Assembly: GCF_009363715.1 (NCBI RefSeq)
Contig: NZ_CP045404.1
Location: 1,890,001 to 1,954,000, forward strand
Length of the DNA stretch: 64,000 bases
Origin: Roseovarius sp. THAF9
Lineage (GTDB): Bacteria; Pseudomonadota; Alphaproteobacteria; Rhodobacterales; Rhodobacteraceae
Direction of reading: 5' to 3'
Shown: piece after piece, positions 8,401-17,668 of the stretch
Position numbering within the stretch: position 1 is the first letter of the stretch
Layout: each line of letters begins with the position of its first letter
The notes under the pieces: model-generated
Databases searched by the model: none
The model's input: only the letters and a program-made list of their open reading frames with translations
What the model was told of the DNA's origin: nothing
Made by a program: the position numbers and the translations under genes

Positions 8401-10233
8401 TCAGCCTGCGTCCTCGGCCTTTTCTGCCAGTATGAGCCATTCTTCCTCCGCTTCTTCCAGCGCGGTCTGGCGCGAGCTGAGTCCCTCGGTTGCCTTGGCG
8501 AATTTGACCGGCTCGCGGGTGAAAAGATCAGGATCGGACAACAGTTCTTCCAACTTGGCGATCTCGGCTTCGAGTCGCGCGATCTCATTCGGCAGCGTGT
8601 CGAGCCGGTGCTGATCCTTGAAGCTGAGTTTGGGTTTGCGGGACTTGGCAGGTTCCGCCGTTTTTGACGGTGCGGGCGCGGCCGGCGCCGGTTTGGCGGG
8701 CTTTCTCTCCGTTGGGGCGTCAGGCGGAACGCGCTGCGCCATGTAATCGGTCCAGCCGCCGGCGTAGACGGTCTGCCGGCCGCGCCCTTCCATGGCGACC
8801 GTGGTGGTGGCCACGCGGTCGAGGAAATCCCGGTCGTGGCTAACCAGAAGGACGGTGCCATCGTAGTCATCGAGCAGTTCCTGAAGCAGGTCCAGCGTTT
8901 CGATGTCCAGATCGTTGGTCGGCTCGTCCAGCACCAGAAGGTTGCTGTCCCGAGCCATCAGCTTGGCCAGCAGGAGGCGGGCTTTCTCGCCTCCAGACAG
9001 CGAGCGGACCGGGGCACGAACCTGGCGTTCATCAAAGAGAAAATCCTTGAGATATCCCACCACATGGCGCGGTGTGCCGCGCACCATGACCTGGTCGGCC
9101 TGCCCCGAGACGCGCATGTCGGGATCGCCGGTCAGGTTGTCCCAGAGGGTCATGTCCGGGTCGAGCTGGGCGCGGGCCTGGTCAAAGACGACAGGCACGA
9201 GATTGGTGCCGTGGCGCACCTCGCCCATGTCGGGCTCGAGCGATTTCATCAGGAGGTTCAGCAGCGTCGTCTTGCCGACGCCGTTGGGACCTATGAAGGC
9301 AACACGGTCCTTGCGCTGGATGGTAAGGGAGAAGTCGCGCACGATTGGCGCGCCCTCGAAGCTCTTAGAGACGTCAAGCGCCTCGATCACCTTGCGGCCC
9401 GATTGCGGGCCGCTGGACAGCGCCATGGCGGCCGTGCCCTGCCGCTTGATCTGCGAGGCGCGCTCGGCCCGGAGGGCCTGGAGGTTGCGCACGCGGCCCT
9501 GGTTGCGCTTGCGCCGGGCCGAGATGCCCTCGACCGCCCAACGGGCCTCTTCGGCGATCTTGCGGTTGAGCTTGTGTCGGGCCTGGTCTTCTTCCTCCCA
9601 GACCTTGTCGCGCCAGGATTCGAAATCTTCGAATCCCTTCTCCTGGCGCCGCGTGGCGCCGCGGTCGATCCAGAGCGTTGCGCGGGTGAGCGCGCGCAGG
9701 AAGGCGCGGTCGTGGGAGATGAGGATATAGCCTGCGCGGGTTTCGCGCAGTTGTTGTTCGAGCCAAGCTATAGCTTCGATGTCGAGGTGGTTGGTCGGCT
9801 CGTCCAGAAGCATGAGATCAGGCGCCTGTGCCATCAGCTTGGCCAGCGCAGCGCGGCGCCGCTCGCCACCCGAGGCGGTGGCGACGGGGCGGTCTGGATC
9901 GAACTTGAGGCCCTCGGCGGCCATTTCGATCCGGAAGTGTTCGGCCACGTCCAGCCCGTCGGCGGCGAAGGCCCCGAGCGTGTCGAAGCCGGTCATGTCC
10001 GGCTCCTGCTCCATGTAGCCTACGGAGGTGTCGGGATGCAGCACACGGGTGCCGCGATCAGGTTCAACGAGGCCGGCGATAACTTTCATCAAGGTCGACT
10101 TGCCTGAGCCGTTGCGGCCCACCAGTGCCACGCGGTCGCCGGGTTGGACGACCAGCGACAGGTCGTCAAAGATCGGCGCTCCGCCGAAGGTCAGGGAGAT
10201 GTCGGAGAGTTGAAGAAGGGGTGCACGCGCCAT
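8401..10233 (-). CDS. uup: ABC-F family ATP-binding protein, Uup-like
   Basis: The 610-residue protein has two ABC ATPase cassettes and no membrane domain, as in ABC-F factors that act on the ribosome or on nucleic acids (Uup). Cassette 1 has Walker A GRNGSGKST, an atypical signature TASGGERRR and Walker B LMLLDEPTNHLD; cassette 2 has GPNGVGKTT, SLSGGEKARLL and LLVLDEPTNDLD. The interdomain linker (about residues 215-285) is Arg/Lys-rich and helical. After cassette 2 come an Ala/Pro/Lys tether and a C-terminal coiled coil, the DNA-binding tail typical of Uup. It is the last gene of the leftward bamE-olsB-uup group. Confidence 0.9.
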   Translation of the reverse strand: MARAPLLQLSDISLTFGGAPIFDDLSLVVQPGDRVALVGRNGSGKSTLMKVIAGLVEPDRGTRVLHPDTSVGYMEQEPDMTGFDTLGAFAADGLDVAEHFRIEMAAEGLKFDPDRPVATASGGERRRAALAKLMAQAPDLMLLDEPTNHLDIEAIAWLEQQLRETRAGYILISHDRAFLRALTRATLWIDRGATRRQEKGFEDFESWRDKVWEEEDQARHKLNRKIAEEARWAVEGISARRKRNQGRVRNLQALRAERASQIKRQGTAAMALSSGPQSGRKVIEALDVSKSFEGAPIVRDFSLTIQRKDRVAFIGPNGVGKTTLLNLLMKSLEPDMGEVRHGTNLVPVVFDQARAQLDPDMTLWDNLTGDPDMRVSGQADQVMVRGTPRHVVGYLKDFLFDERQVRAPVRSLSGGEKARLLLAKLMARDSNLLVLDEPTNDLDIETLDLLQELLDDYDGTVLLVSHDRDFLDRVATTTVAMEGRGRQTVYAGGWTDYMAQRVPPDAPTERKPAKPAPAAPAPSKTAEPAKSRKPKLSFKDQHRLDTLPNEIARLEAEIAKLEELLSDPDLFTREPVKFAKATEGLSSRQTALEEAEEEWLILAEKAEDAG

Positions 10234-10279
10234 GGCGCAGCGCTATCCCGCGCAAGGTATGGCGTCAAGCGACGACGGG

Positions 10280-11017
10280 CTAGCCCGCAACGGCCCGCAG
10301 CAGGCGCTTGCGTGCGGCTGGGATGGCGTTGATCTCGAGCCCGGTGAAAACGTGCAAAGTATTCATCTGCCGGTCCACAACCGCGTGATCGCTGACCCAG
10401 CCCCCCATCACCAGGTAAGTGCGCAAGAGCGGCGGCATCCGCAGCATCGCCTGTTTGGTGTCGGGCTTGCGCAAGCGCAGGGCCTGGGCGAAGCGAAAGA
10501 CCGAAGGCGCCTTGACCCGCGGCAGCCAGCGTCGCGGCGCAAGGTGGTGGTCTTTGAGCATGGCGAACGCGTCTAGATAAGTGTCGGCGTCGGTGCCCTT
10601 GAAAGAAGAGCAGCCGAAGAGCAGCTCGACCTCGTTTTCATCGACATAACGGGTCATTGCGGCCCAGGCCACGCGCAGGATATCGGGGTCGCGCGCCTCG
10701 GGATGGATGCAGAATCGGCCCATCTCGACCATGCGTCCAGGGAAGGCGCGCAGCGCGGACAGCTCGTAGAACTGGGCGGAATAGCTGCGCTCGATCTCGT
10801 CACCGCCATTGAGGGGCAGCATCCTGAAACTGCAGATCAGGCGATTGTCCGTCGTGTCCTCGACGAGGATATGCGTGCAGATGTCGTCAAAGCTATCCTG
10901 GTCGAGCGCCCCGGTCGCCTCGGTGCCCTTGAAGGCCAGTTGCCGCAGGCGTTGCGCCGCTTCGATATCGGCCGCGCTTTCGGCCGTTCGCGTCCGGTAG
11001 CGTCCCTTGCTCAACAT
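10280..11017 (-). CDS. olsB: L-ornithine N-alpha-acyltransferase (OlsB)
   Basis: OlsB transfers a 3-hydroxyacyl chain from acyl carrier protein to ornithine, giving the lyso-ornithine lipid, a phosphorus-free membrane lipid common in marine Rhodobacteraceae. The 245-residue length and GNAT-like blocks RLRQLAFKG, VEMGRFCIHPEARDPD, LLFGCSSFKGTD and LLRTYLVMGGWVSDHAVVD are those of the OlsB family. The partner O-acyltransferase gene olsA is not adjacent. The 88-base gap upstream to bamE may hold its own promoter. Confidence 0.85.
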   Translation of the reverse strand: MLSKGRYRTRTAESAADIEAAQRLRQLAFKGTEATGALDQDSFDDICTHILVEDTTDNRLICSFRMLPLNGGDEIERSYSAQFYELSALRAFPGRMVEMGRFCIHPEARDPDILRVAWAAMTRYVDENEVELLFGCSSFKGTDADTYLDAFAMLKDHHLAPRRWLPRVKAPSVFRFAQALRLRKPDTKQAMLRMPPLLRTYLVMGGWVSDHAVVDRQMNTLHVFTGLEINAIPAARKRLLRAVAG

Positions 11018-11105
11018 GTCAGCCTCATCTGTGACGGTCGCCTAGACGATATATATGTGCGAACCGCTTAGCATGAAGCATGTGACAGGCGAATGACGCC
11101 GGGTA

Positions 11106-11552
11106 TCAGAAAAACTCGCCCGGATCGACATTGCCGAAGTTGCCCAGAAGCTGACGCAGGAAGCCGTTGCTGACCACCGAGGAATCGGTCACGCGGCGGG
11201 TCAGCGGCACGATATTGCCGTCGGCCAGCGAGAAGGTCTCGATATTGGCGATGGTGTCGTTCGGGGCGAAGCTGATAGCCAGGACCTGACGCTCGATCAC
11301 CTCGGGGCGGTACATGCCGACCTCTTTTACCCGGCTGCGAACATAGTAGTAATCGCCGCCGCTGAGCATGCCGGCCGAGGACGGCGGGCCGACCACGTCG
11401 TCAACGGTTTCGCGGGTGTCCACACCCACCTGAAGGTTGTTCAAATCTTCCTGAAGCGGAATATACCCGTGGTTGCGATAGGTCGGCGTACAGGCCGCGA
11501 GCGCCACGGACAGGCACATCATGACCCCCATCTTGGCAAACCAGATTCTCAT
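11106..11552 (-). CDS. bamE: BamE-like outer-membrane assembly lipoprotein
   Basis: The protein (148 residues) has a signal peptide with lipobox VALAAC, then the SmpA/OmlA fold: LQVGVDTRETVDDVVGPPSS followed by a Tyr-rich strand (GDYYYVRSRVKEVG) and RQVLAISFAPNDTI. BamE is the accessory lipoprotein of the BAM complex that inserts beta-barrel proteins. A GAGGGG site stands just upstream of the ATG at 11552. It is divergent from the DUF177 gene over 97 bases, which should contain both promoters. Confidence 0.88.
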   Translation of the reverse strand: MRIWFAKMGVMMCLSVALAACTPTYRNHGYIPLQEDLNNLQVGVDTRETVDDVVGPPSSAGMLSGGDYYYVRSRVKEVGMYRPEVIERQVLAISFAPNDTIANIETFSLADGNIVPLTRRVTDSSVVSNGFLRQLLGNFGNVDPGEFF

Positions 11553-11649
11553 GCCACCCCTCTTCGCCTCTTGAACGGGTCCCCATTGCCCTTTTATTCC
11601 GATACAACAAGGTAGCGGTAAGGTTCAAGAAAGGATAGGTCATACGCCC

Positions 11650-12204
11650 ATGACCGGAAAGACAGAAAATACGACCGTGCTGCATCTGACACAGATGTCG
11701 ATGAACCGACCGCATCCGTTTCGGATCGAGCCCGATCCCGCCACAATGGCGCGGATGGCCGAAGGTCTTGGGATATTGTCGCTGAAAAAGGCCGTGTTCG
11801 AGGGCGCGATGCATCCCGACGACGGCGAGAACTGGCGGCTGGAAGCGCGGTTGGGCGCAACGGTGGTGCAGTCTTGCGTCGTGACATTGGACCCGGTCAC
11901 CAGTCGCATCGAAGAACCGGTCACCCGCAAGTTCCGCAAGGACTGGCCCGGGGTCGACACGGATCAGGAAGAGGTCGAAATGCCCGAGGACGAGACAATC
12001 GACCCTCTGACCGATCATATCGACCTGTCGGCCTTAATGCAGGAGGCCATCGCGCTGGCCCTGCCCGCATACCCGCGCAGCACCGGGCAGGAGCTGGGAA
12101 CCGCTCGGTATGCGCCCCCTGGCGTGACCCCGCTGACGGACGCGGATGCCAAGCCGTTCGCAGCGTTGGCAAAGCTCAAGGAACAGTTGAAAGACAACGA
12201 CTGA
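11650..12204 (+). CDS. DUF177 (YceD) family protein
   Basis: This 184-residue acidic protein has the DUF177 core: VVQSCVVTLDPVTSRIEEPVTR, with the conserved Cys followed by the LxPV pattern, and a C-terminal DLSALMQEAIALALPAYPR segment. YceD proteins are encoded just before rpmF and the fatty-acid genes in many bacteria, as here, and have been linked to 23S rRNA accumulation and large-subunit biogenesis. The first ATG at 11650 fits the divergent promoter region. Confidence 0.85.
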   Translation: MTGKTENTTVLHLTQMSMNRPHPFRIEPDPATMARMAEGLGILSLKKAVFEGAMHPDDGENWRLEARLGATVVQSCVVTLDPVTSRIEEPVTRKFRKDWPGVDTDQEEVEMPEDETIDPLTDHIDLSALMQEAIALALPAYPRSTGQELGTARYAPPGVTPLTDADAKPFAALAKLKEQLKDND

Positions 12205-12281
12205 GAGCCCGAAAGAATCGCTGGACAGCAAGCGATTTCCTTGTATTTTCGCGCTCTCACCGGATTTAGGGTTGCACGCTT

Positions 12282-12335
12282 GGCTCTTCAGGGATTAAGA
12301 GCCGCGTCAACGTATGAAACCGGGCCGAAAGGCCC
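12282..12335 (+). promoter_or_regulatory. Two stem-loops in the rpmF leader
   Basis: Stem 1 pairs GGCTCTT (12282-12288) with AAGAGCC (12297-12303) around an 8-base loop. Stem 2 pairs GGGCC (12322-12326) with GGCCC (12331-12335) around a GAAA tetraloop. Stem 2 ends 20 bases before the rpmF ATG. They could stabilise the mRNA or mediate leader control of ribosomal protein synthesis; no named ribosomal-protein leader motif was recognised. Confidence 0.35.
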
Positions 12336-12355
12336 ACAAGATTTGAGGTTGTGAC

Positions 12356-12562
12356 ATGGCCGTCCAACAGAACAAAGTATCGAAATCGCGCCGCAACAAT
12401 CGCCGGGCGCATGACTCGCTGGAGGGTGCGAACCCGAACGAGTGTCCGAACTGCGGTGAACTGAAGCGCCCGCATCACGTGTGCGTCGCCTGTGGTCACT
12501 ACGCGGATCGCGAAGTCATCGCTTTGGATGACGAGGTCGACCTGGACGAAGACGCAGCCTGA
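12356..12562 (+). CDS. rpmF: 50S ribosomal protein L32
   Basis: The 68-residue basic protein begins [20 protein letters not shown], the L32 hallmark, followed by a zinc-ribbon: [14 protein letters not shown] with a second C-x2-C-type pair (VCVACGHY), and an acidic C-terminal extension (DDEVDLDED) often present in alphaproteobacterial L32. It precedes plsX by 25 bases, the classical rpmF-plsX-fabH order that couples ribosome and fatty-acid synthesis genes. Confidence 0.97.
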   Translation: MAVQQNKVSKSRRNNRRAHDSLEGANPNECPNCGELKRPHHVCVACGHYADREVIALDDEVDLDEDAA

Positions 12563-12587
12563 ACGGCGGCATCAAGGGACGCGTCCA

Positions 12588-13688
12588 ATGACGGCATCGG
12601 CCGACAGCAAGACAAGCGGGCGCATCCTTATTTCCGTAGACGCCATGGGTGGCGATCTTGGCCCGGCAACCGTCGTTGCCGGGATTTCCTTGTCCGCAAA
12701 GAAAAACGACCGGATCGGGTTCATCCTGCACGGACCCGAGGATGTGCTGAAACCGCTGGTGGCCAAGCGCAAGCACCTGGCCGGGCGCTGCGAGATTCGC
12801 AACGCGGGCGACGTGGTCGAGATGGAGGACAAGCCGAGCCAGGCGCTGCGCCAGGGCAAGGACACCTCGATGTGGTCGGCGCTGGAATCCGTGCGCAACG
12901 GCGAGGCGAGCGTTTGCGTGTCGTGCGGCAATACCGGCGCGCTGATGCTGATGTCGGTCATTCGCCTGCGCAAGCTTCCGGGGATCTACCGCCCTGCCAT
13001 CGCGGTGCTGTGGCCGTCGCAGAACCCGCAGCGGCACAACATCATGCTGGACGGCGGCGCCGATATCCGGGCCGATGCCAAGGACCTGATGCAATACGCG
13101 CTGATGGGCACGTCCTATGCCCGCAACGGCTTTGGCCTTGAGCGGCCGCGCGTCGGGCTCTTGAATGTGGGCACCGAAGAGCACAAGGGCCGCGCGGAAC
13201 TGCGCGAGGCCTATGACCTGATCGAAGGCAACGCGCGGAACGGCGATTTCGAGTTCGTTGGCTTCGTCGAGGGGCGCGATCTGCCCGGCACTGTCTGCGA
13301 CGTGATCGTGACCGACGGGTTCACGGGCAACGTGGCGCTGAAGACCGGCGAAGGCACGGCAAAGCTTATTCGCGAGTTGCTCAAGGAAGCCTTTGCGCAC
13401 ACGCCGCTGTCGCGGCTCGCCTCGATCCTTGCGCTGACCTCGCTTCGGCGGATGGGCAAGCGGATCGACCCCAGCCGGGCCAATGGCGGCGTCTTTCTGG
13501 GCCTCAACGGAACTGTCGTAAAGTCGCACGGATCCGCCGATGCGACGGGGATTTCCGCCGCCGTCAAGCTGGCATTCGAGCTGGCCGATACCGGCTTCAC
13601 CGAAAAACTGGCGGCACGGGTTGCATCTGCAACGATGCTTGAACAGGATGCCGATAACGAACCCGACATTAGCGGTGAACAGGCATGA
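12588..13688 (+). CDS. plsX: Phosphate acyltransferase PlsX
   Basis: PlsX converts acyl-ACP to acyl-phosphate for the PlsY step of phospholipid synthesis. Residues near the N-terminus read ISVDAMGGDLGPATVV, and SCGNTGALMLMSV, MLDGGADI, LLNVGTEEHKG and VTDGFTGNVALKTGEG are family blocks. The ATG at 12588 has AAGGGA upstream and gives 366 residues, the usual length; an in-frame start at 12492 would run through rpmF. The stop overlaps the fabH ATG by 4 bases. Confidence 0.97.
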   Translation: MTASADSKTSGRILISVDAMGGDLGPATVVAGISLSAKKNDRIGFILHGPEDVLKPLVAKRKHLAGRCEIRNAGDVVEMEDKPSQALRQGKDTSMWSALESVRNGEASVCVSCGNTGALMLMSVIRLRKLPGIYRPAIAVLWPSQNPQRHNIMLDGGADIRADAKDLMQYALMGTSYARNGFGLERPRVGLLNVGTEEHKGRAELREAYDLIEGNARNGDFEFVGFVEGRDLPGTVCDVIVTDGFTGNVALKTGEGTAKLIRELLKEAFAHTPLSRLASILALTSLRRMGKRIDPSRANGGVFLGLNGTVVKSHGSADATGISAAVKLAFELADTGFTEKLAARVASATMLEQDADNEPDISGEQA

Positions 13689-14659
13689 CGATTCGCGCCG
13701 TTGTAGACGGTGTCGGTCACTACCTTCCTGAGCGAGTGGTGCCGAATTCGCATTTCGAGACGTTTCTCGAAACGTCCGATGAATGGATCCGGAGTCGGTC
13801 GGGAATAGAACGCCGCCATTTCGCCGCCGAGGACCAGACCACATCTGACCTTGGCGCTCGCGCCGCGCTTGCTGCGATGGCGGACGCAGGGGTTGGGCCG
13901 GACGATATCGACGGCATTCTCGTTGCCACCTCGACCCCGGACCTGACCTTTCCCTCGGTTGCCACCATGATCCAAAAAGAATTGGGTATGACACGCGGCT
14001 TCGGCTTTGACGTTCAGGCTGTCTGTGCCGGGTTCATCTATGCGCTGGCAAATGCCAACGCGCTGATCGTGTCGGGCCAGGCCAAGCGCTTGCTGGTCAT
14101 CGGGGCCGAAACGTTCAGCCGGATCATGGACTGGACCGACCGCTCCACCTGCGTTCTTTTCGGTGACGGCGCTGGCGCAGTGGTACTGAGTGCCTCCGAG
14201 GCCGACGGCACATCACAAGACCGTGGCATCCTGTCGACCGACCTCAATTCGGACGGGCGCTACCTCGACATGCTGTATGTGGACGGGGGCGTGTCGTCGA
14301 CCGGCACCTCGGGCAAGCTGAAGATGCAGGGCAACCTGCTGTTCAGGCAGGCCGTGGAAAAGCTGACCACCACCGCCGAAGCCGCCCTTGAGAAGGCCGC
14401 GCTGAGCGATGACGATGTCGACTGGATCGTGCCGCACCAGGCCAACATCCGGATCATCCAGGGTACCGCGAAGAAACTTGAGGTCCCCATGGACCGGGTC
14501 GTCGTGACGGTGCAGGATCACGGCAACACATCGGCCGCATCGATCCCGCTGGCGCTTTCGGTGGGCGTGGCAGAGGGCAAGATCAAACGTGGCGACGTGA
14601 TAGTTTCAGAGGCGATCGGTGGCGGCTTGGCCTGGGGTGCTGTGGTTCTGCGCTGGTGA
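13685..14659 (+). CDS. fabH: Beta-ketoacyl-ACP synthase III
   Basis: FabH condenses acetyl-CoA with malonyl-ACP to start fatty-acid chains. The Cys-His-Asn triad is visible: the Cys in [12 protein letters not shown], His in [10 protein letters not shown] and Asn in [23 protein letters not shown] sequence near residue 38 and the terminal [13 protein letters not shown] are also standard. Length 324 residues. It is translationally coupled to plsX. Confidence 0.97.
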   Translation: MTIRAVVDGVGHYLPERVVPNSHFETFLETSDEWIRSRSGIERRHFAAEDQTTSDLGARAALAAMADAGVGPDDIDGILVATSTPDLTFPSVATMIQKELGMTRGFGFDVQAVCAGFIYALANANALIVSGQAKRLLVIGAETFSRIMDWTDRSTCVLFGDGAGAVVLSASEADGTSQDRGILSTDLNSDGRYLDMLYVDGGVSSTGTSGKLKMQGNLLFRQAVEKLTTTAEAALEKAALSDDDVDWIVPHQANIRIIQGTAKKLEVPMDRVVVTVQDHGNTSAASIPLALSVGVAEGKIKRGDVIVSEAIGGGLAWGAVVLRW

Positions 14660-14715
14660 ATGCCGGAACAAAGCGCGATTTTTCCGCTTAAACTCTACCT
14701 TCCAAGTCATTGACA

Positions 14716-14745
14716 TTGACTCGGAAAATTCTTCCCCCCTAAAGT
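14716..14745 (+). promoter_or_regulatory. Candidate sigma-70 promoter for ihfA
   Basis: TTGACT (14716-14721) and TAAAGT (14740-14745) are separated by 18 bases, 26 bases before the ihfA ATG. A TTGACA directly upstream (14710-14715) could be an alternative -35. This would let ihfA be expressed independently of fabH. Confidence 0.4.
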
Positions 14746-14771
14746 TCTTCGCAAACGACAAAGGGGATGTG

Positions 14772-15074
14772 ATGACAAACGATACTGTGACACGGATGGA
14801 CCTGAGCGAAGCAGTGTTTCGCGAAGTGGGTCTGTCACGCAACGATTCCGCCCAACTGGTCGAAAGCGTTTTGGAGCATATGTCGGACGCTTTGGTGCGC
14901 GGCGAGCAGGTCAAGATCTCGTCCTTCGGTACCTTTTCTGTTCGCGACAAGTCTGCCCGCGTGGGGCGCAACCCGAAGACCGGGGAAGAAGTCCCGATCA
15001 ACCCACGGCGTGTTCTGACATTCCGCCCGTCGCACCTGATGAAGGACCGGGTGGCGGCAGGCAACAAGGCCTGA
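14772..15074 (+). CDS. ihfA: Integration host factor subunit alpha
   Basis: IHF-alpha is a DNA-bending nucleoid protein. The 100-residue product starts [18 protein letters not shown] and has the HU/IHF signature [20 protein letters not shown] and [17 protein letters not shown], with the Pro and Arg of the DNA-intercalating arm. It is 10 bases ahead of a MerR-type gene, a pairing common in alphaproteobacteria. GGGGATGTG upstream supplies the ribosome site. Confidence 0.96.
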   Translation: MTNDTVTRMDLSEAVFREVGLSRNDSAQLVESVLEHMSDALVRGEQVKISSFGTFSVRDKSARVGRNPKTGEEVPINPRRVLTFRPSHLMKDRVAAGNKA

Positions 15075-15084
15075 GGGCTCGCCG

Positions 15085-16074
15085 ATGGGCAAATCCGCCG
15101 ACGCGTTCCGGACCATAAGTGAGGTCGCCGACTGGCTTGAAACTCCGGCGCACGTGCTTCGATTCTGGGAAAGCAAGTTCAGCCAGGTGAAGCCGGTGAA
15201 GCGCGCCGGTGGTCGGCGGTACTACCGTCCCGCCGACATGAAGCTTCTGGGCGGCATCAAGAAACTGCTGCATGACGATGGCATGACCATCAAGGGCGTG
15301 CAGAAGATGCTGCGTGAACAGGGCGTTGGCCATGTTTCGGAGTTTTCCCAACCGCTGGGCGATGCGGCGGATGACGTCGTCATAGATCATGTCGAGGATG
15401 CGCCCGCAGCAGAGACGCCTGATCCCGTGGCGGACACCACCTCGCCTGAAGCTCTGCCGGAAGCGACGGACGCGGTGGCGCGCCCTGCCCCGCCCGCGTC
15501 TGTGCCTAGGTCGGACGCACCCCCGCAACAGAAATCGCCGGGCTCCGTGCCCGACCCCGCACCTCTTACGCCAAGTGCCGCGCCCGAGCCCGCGCCGGTC
15601 GCCTCAAGCCTACCGCCGCGGCCCGATCCTCCGGTGGCAGGGGCCGAGACACCACCGTCCGTGACACCCAAGAGCGCAAGCGACGAAAACCCGTTGACCT
15701 TCAGCCGGAACAAGGCCGAAGCCGAGCCCGAACCGGAGAAGGAACCGAAAACAGAGGCAGAGTCGCCGCAAGAAGACGCCCCGCCTCTGCCAAGCTTTCT
15801 GCAACGGCGGAATGCCTCGACTGAAGCCTCGGCGGCGTCCGGCACCGTGGACGGCCCTGCCGCCGAACCGGAGCCTGTCAGCGCCGAGCCGCCCGCGCCG
15901 CAACCGATCAAGGTAGATGTGCCCGACGACCCTGACGACGGCCTCGACTTCGATCCGGGCGTTCTGTCGATGCTGGCACGGGTACAAAGACCGCTGACGC
16001 CCGAAACGATTACCAGTCTCGAAGGCCTGCTGTCCCGGCTCCGCGCGACGACGGGTTCAACGCCCAGAGAGTAG
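15085..16074 (+). CDS. MerR-type transcriptional regulator with a long Pro/Glu-rich tail
   Basis: Residues about 8-80 form a MerR winged helix-turn-helix: [30 protein letters not shown] and [18 protein letters not shown]. The remaining ~230 residues are low-complexity, rich in Pro, Ala, Glu and Ser, and end with a short ordered-looking segment ([20 protein letters not shown]). No Cys ligand for a metal effector is visible, so this is not a metal-sensing MerR. The position directly after ihfA is conserved in relatives, but its target genes are not known to me. Confidence 0.85.
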   Translation: MGKSADAFRTISEVADWLETPAHVLRFWESKFSQVKPVKRAGGRRYYRPADMKLLGGIKKLLHDDGMTIKGVQKMLREQGVGHVSEFSQPLGDAADDVVIDHVEDAPAAETPDPVADTTSPEALPEATDAVARPAPPASVPRSDAPPQQKSPGSVPDPAPLTPSAAPEPAPVASSLPPRPDPPVAGAETPPSVTPKSASDENPLTFSRNKAEAEPEPEKEPKTEAESPQEDAPPLPSFLQRRNASTEASAASGTVDGPAAEPEPVSAEPPAPQPIKVDVPDDPDDGLDFDPGVLSMLARVQRPLTPETITSLEGLLSRLRATTGSTPRE

Positions 16075-16136
16075 CGCGTGAATCTGGAATTTCCCCCTTG
16101 TCCTTGGCGCGAAAACCAGTATGTACGGCCAGACGT

Positions 16137-16213
16137 CGGGCTATGGCGCAGCCTGGTAGCGCGTCCGTCTGGGGGACGGAAGGTCGCAGGTTCGAGTCCT
16201 GCTAGCCCGACCA
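16137..16213 (+). tRNA. tRNA-Pro, anticodon GGG
   Basis: The 77-base cloverleaf closes fully: acceptor CGGGCTA with TAGCCCG, D-arm GCGCAGCCTGGTAGCGC, anticodon stem TCCGT/ACGGA with loop CTGGGGG (anticodon GGG), T-arm GCAGGTTCGAGTCCTGC, and an encoded CCA end. It decodes CCC and CCU proline codons. A weak upstream pair TTGTCC (16098) and TATGTA (16120) may be its promoter. Confidence 0.97.
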
Positions 16214-16292
16214 ATTCTTCGCGTACCACAGGCCTTTTTTCCGCGCATCGGAGCAAGACATGCGCTGCGATGACGCGTGGGAGGAGGATTGC

Positions 16293-17369
16293 ATGACCGG
16301 CGTTCTGGCCAGCCAGCAACTGAAGGCGATGATCCTGGACGGCCGTCTTTCGGCACAGCCGGCGATCACGGACGAACAAGTGCAGCCCGCATCCTTGGAT
16401 TTGCGGCTTGGCAAAACGGCGTACCGGGTCAGGGCGTCGTTCCTTGCCGGGTCCGGTGCGAAGGTCGAGGACCGGCTGAAGGAATTCGAGATGCACCGGA
16501 TCGACCTGTCGGACGGCGCGGTGCTTGAAAAGGGCTGTGTGTATGTCGTGCCGCTGATGGAGCGGCTGGACCTGCCTTCTGATATCCATGCGGTAGCGAA
16601 TGCCAAATCCTCGACCGGGCGGCTGGACCTTCTGACGCGCACGATTACCGATGGCGGCGAAGAGTTCGACCGTGTTCCAGCCGGTTATACCGGGCCGCTT
16701 TATGCCGAGATCTGCCCGCGGTCCTTTTCGGTGCTGGTGCGGCCCGGCATGCGCCTGAATCAGATCAGGTTCCGGTCCGGCCAGGCGGTTTTGAACGATG
16801 CCGCTCTGAGCGCGCTGCATGCCGAAAGCCCGCTGGTGGACGCGGCGCCGGTGATAAGCGACGGGCTGGGATTTTCAGTTGATCTGAAGCCCGAGGACGG
16901 TACGCTGGTGGGCTATCGCGCCAAGCCTCACACGGGCGTGATCGACCTGGACAATATCGCAGGCTATGACGCCGCTGATTACTGGGAAGAAGTGCATAGC
17001 GACACGGGCCGCATCATTCTTGACCCGGGAGCGTTTTACATCCTGGTAAGCCGGGAGGCGGTGCATATTCCGCCTGCCTATGCCGCCGAGATGGCGCCCT
17101 ACCTGGCGATGGTGGGTGAATTCCGGGTGCATTACGCGGGATTCTTCGACCCCGGGTTCGGCCATGACGCGGCCGGCGGTGCAGGATCGCGCGGGGTGCT
17201 GGAGGTGCGCTGTCACGAGGCCCCGTTCGTGCTGGAACACGGGCAGACCGTCGGGCGGCTGGTGTACGAGCAGATGGACGAAGTGCCCGAGCAGCTCTAC
17301 GGCGCGGGCATTGCGTCAAATTATCAGGGCCAGGGGCTCAAGCTGTCAAAGCATTTCCGGGCGGCCTAG
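16293..17369 (+). CDS. dcd: 2'-deoxycytidine 5'-triphosphate deaminase, double-domain type
   Basis: The enzyme deaminates dCTP to dUTP, feeding thymidylate synthesis. It is 358 residues, about twice the length of E. coli Dcd, as in the alphaproteobacterial long form. The N-terminal half carries QVQPASLDLRLGK and VANAKSSTGRLDLLTRTITDGG; the C-terminal half repeats the fold (KPHTGVIDLDNI, HYAGFFDPGFGHDA). ATG 16293 follows a strong GAGGAGG site at 7 bases. Its TAG stop shares the CTAG palindrome with the convergent gene at 17366. Confidence 0.9.
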   Translation: MTGVLASQQLKAMILDGRLSAQPAITDEQVQPASLDLRLGKTAYRVRASFLAGSGAKVEDRLKEFEMHRIDLSDGAVLEKGCVYVVPLMERLDLPSDIHAVANAKSSTGRLDLLTRTITDGGEEFDRVPAGYTGPLYAEICPRSFSVLVRPGMRLNQIRFRSGQAVLNDAALSALHAESPLVDAAPVISDGLGFSVDLKPEDGTLVGYRAKPHTGVIDLDNIAGYDAADYWEEVHSDTGRIILDPGAFYILVSREAVHIPPAYAAEMAPYLAMVGEFRVHYAGFFDPGFGHDAAGGAGSRGVLEVRCHEAPFVLEHGQTVGRLVYEQMDEVPEQLYGAGIASNYQGQGLKLSKHFRAA

Positions 17370-17584
17370 AACTTTCCGACCTTGCGCGCGACACGCATCG
17401 ACTGGCGCATACGCTTCTGCGTCTCTGCCGTTTGATGCTTTTGCTGCGGATCCGCGGCGCCCTGACCGTCAGGGGGGGTCTTGCCGCGCTGCGAGAACTT
17501 GTCGATGCCGGCATTCACGCCCGAGCGGATCAGACGATTCATGACCATGCGAATGACCATGTTGATGATACGGTTGGCGTTCAT
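17366..17584 (-). CDS. Short hypothetical protein
   Basis: This 72-residue protein starts MNANRIINMVIRMVMNRL, an amphipathic or membrane-associated helix, followed by a polar Gln/Lys-rich part and a basic C-terminus (RMRQSMRVARKVGKF). The ATG at 17584 has GAGGAGAAC just upstream, a strong ribosome site, which is the main argument that the gene is real. Its stop overlaps the dcd stop in opposite orientation. The family is not recognised. Confidence 0.6.
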   Translation of the reverse strand: MNANRIINMVIRMVMNRLIRSGVNAGIDKFSQRGKTPPDGQGAADPQQKHQTAETQKRMRQSMRVARKVGKF

Positions 17585-17668
17585 TGCGTTCTCCTCGTCC
17601 TGTGCGTTTTCCATGATGTAGCACGGAAAGGTGAAATTTTCAGGGCGCTTTGACCGAAATACCGCGTC

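Noticed and set aside
8836..10107. 423-codon plus-strand open frame opposite uup
   Set aside because: Antisense to a complete two-cassette ATPase; low-complexity shadow sequence.
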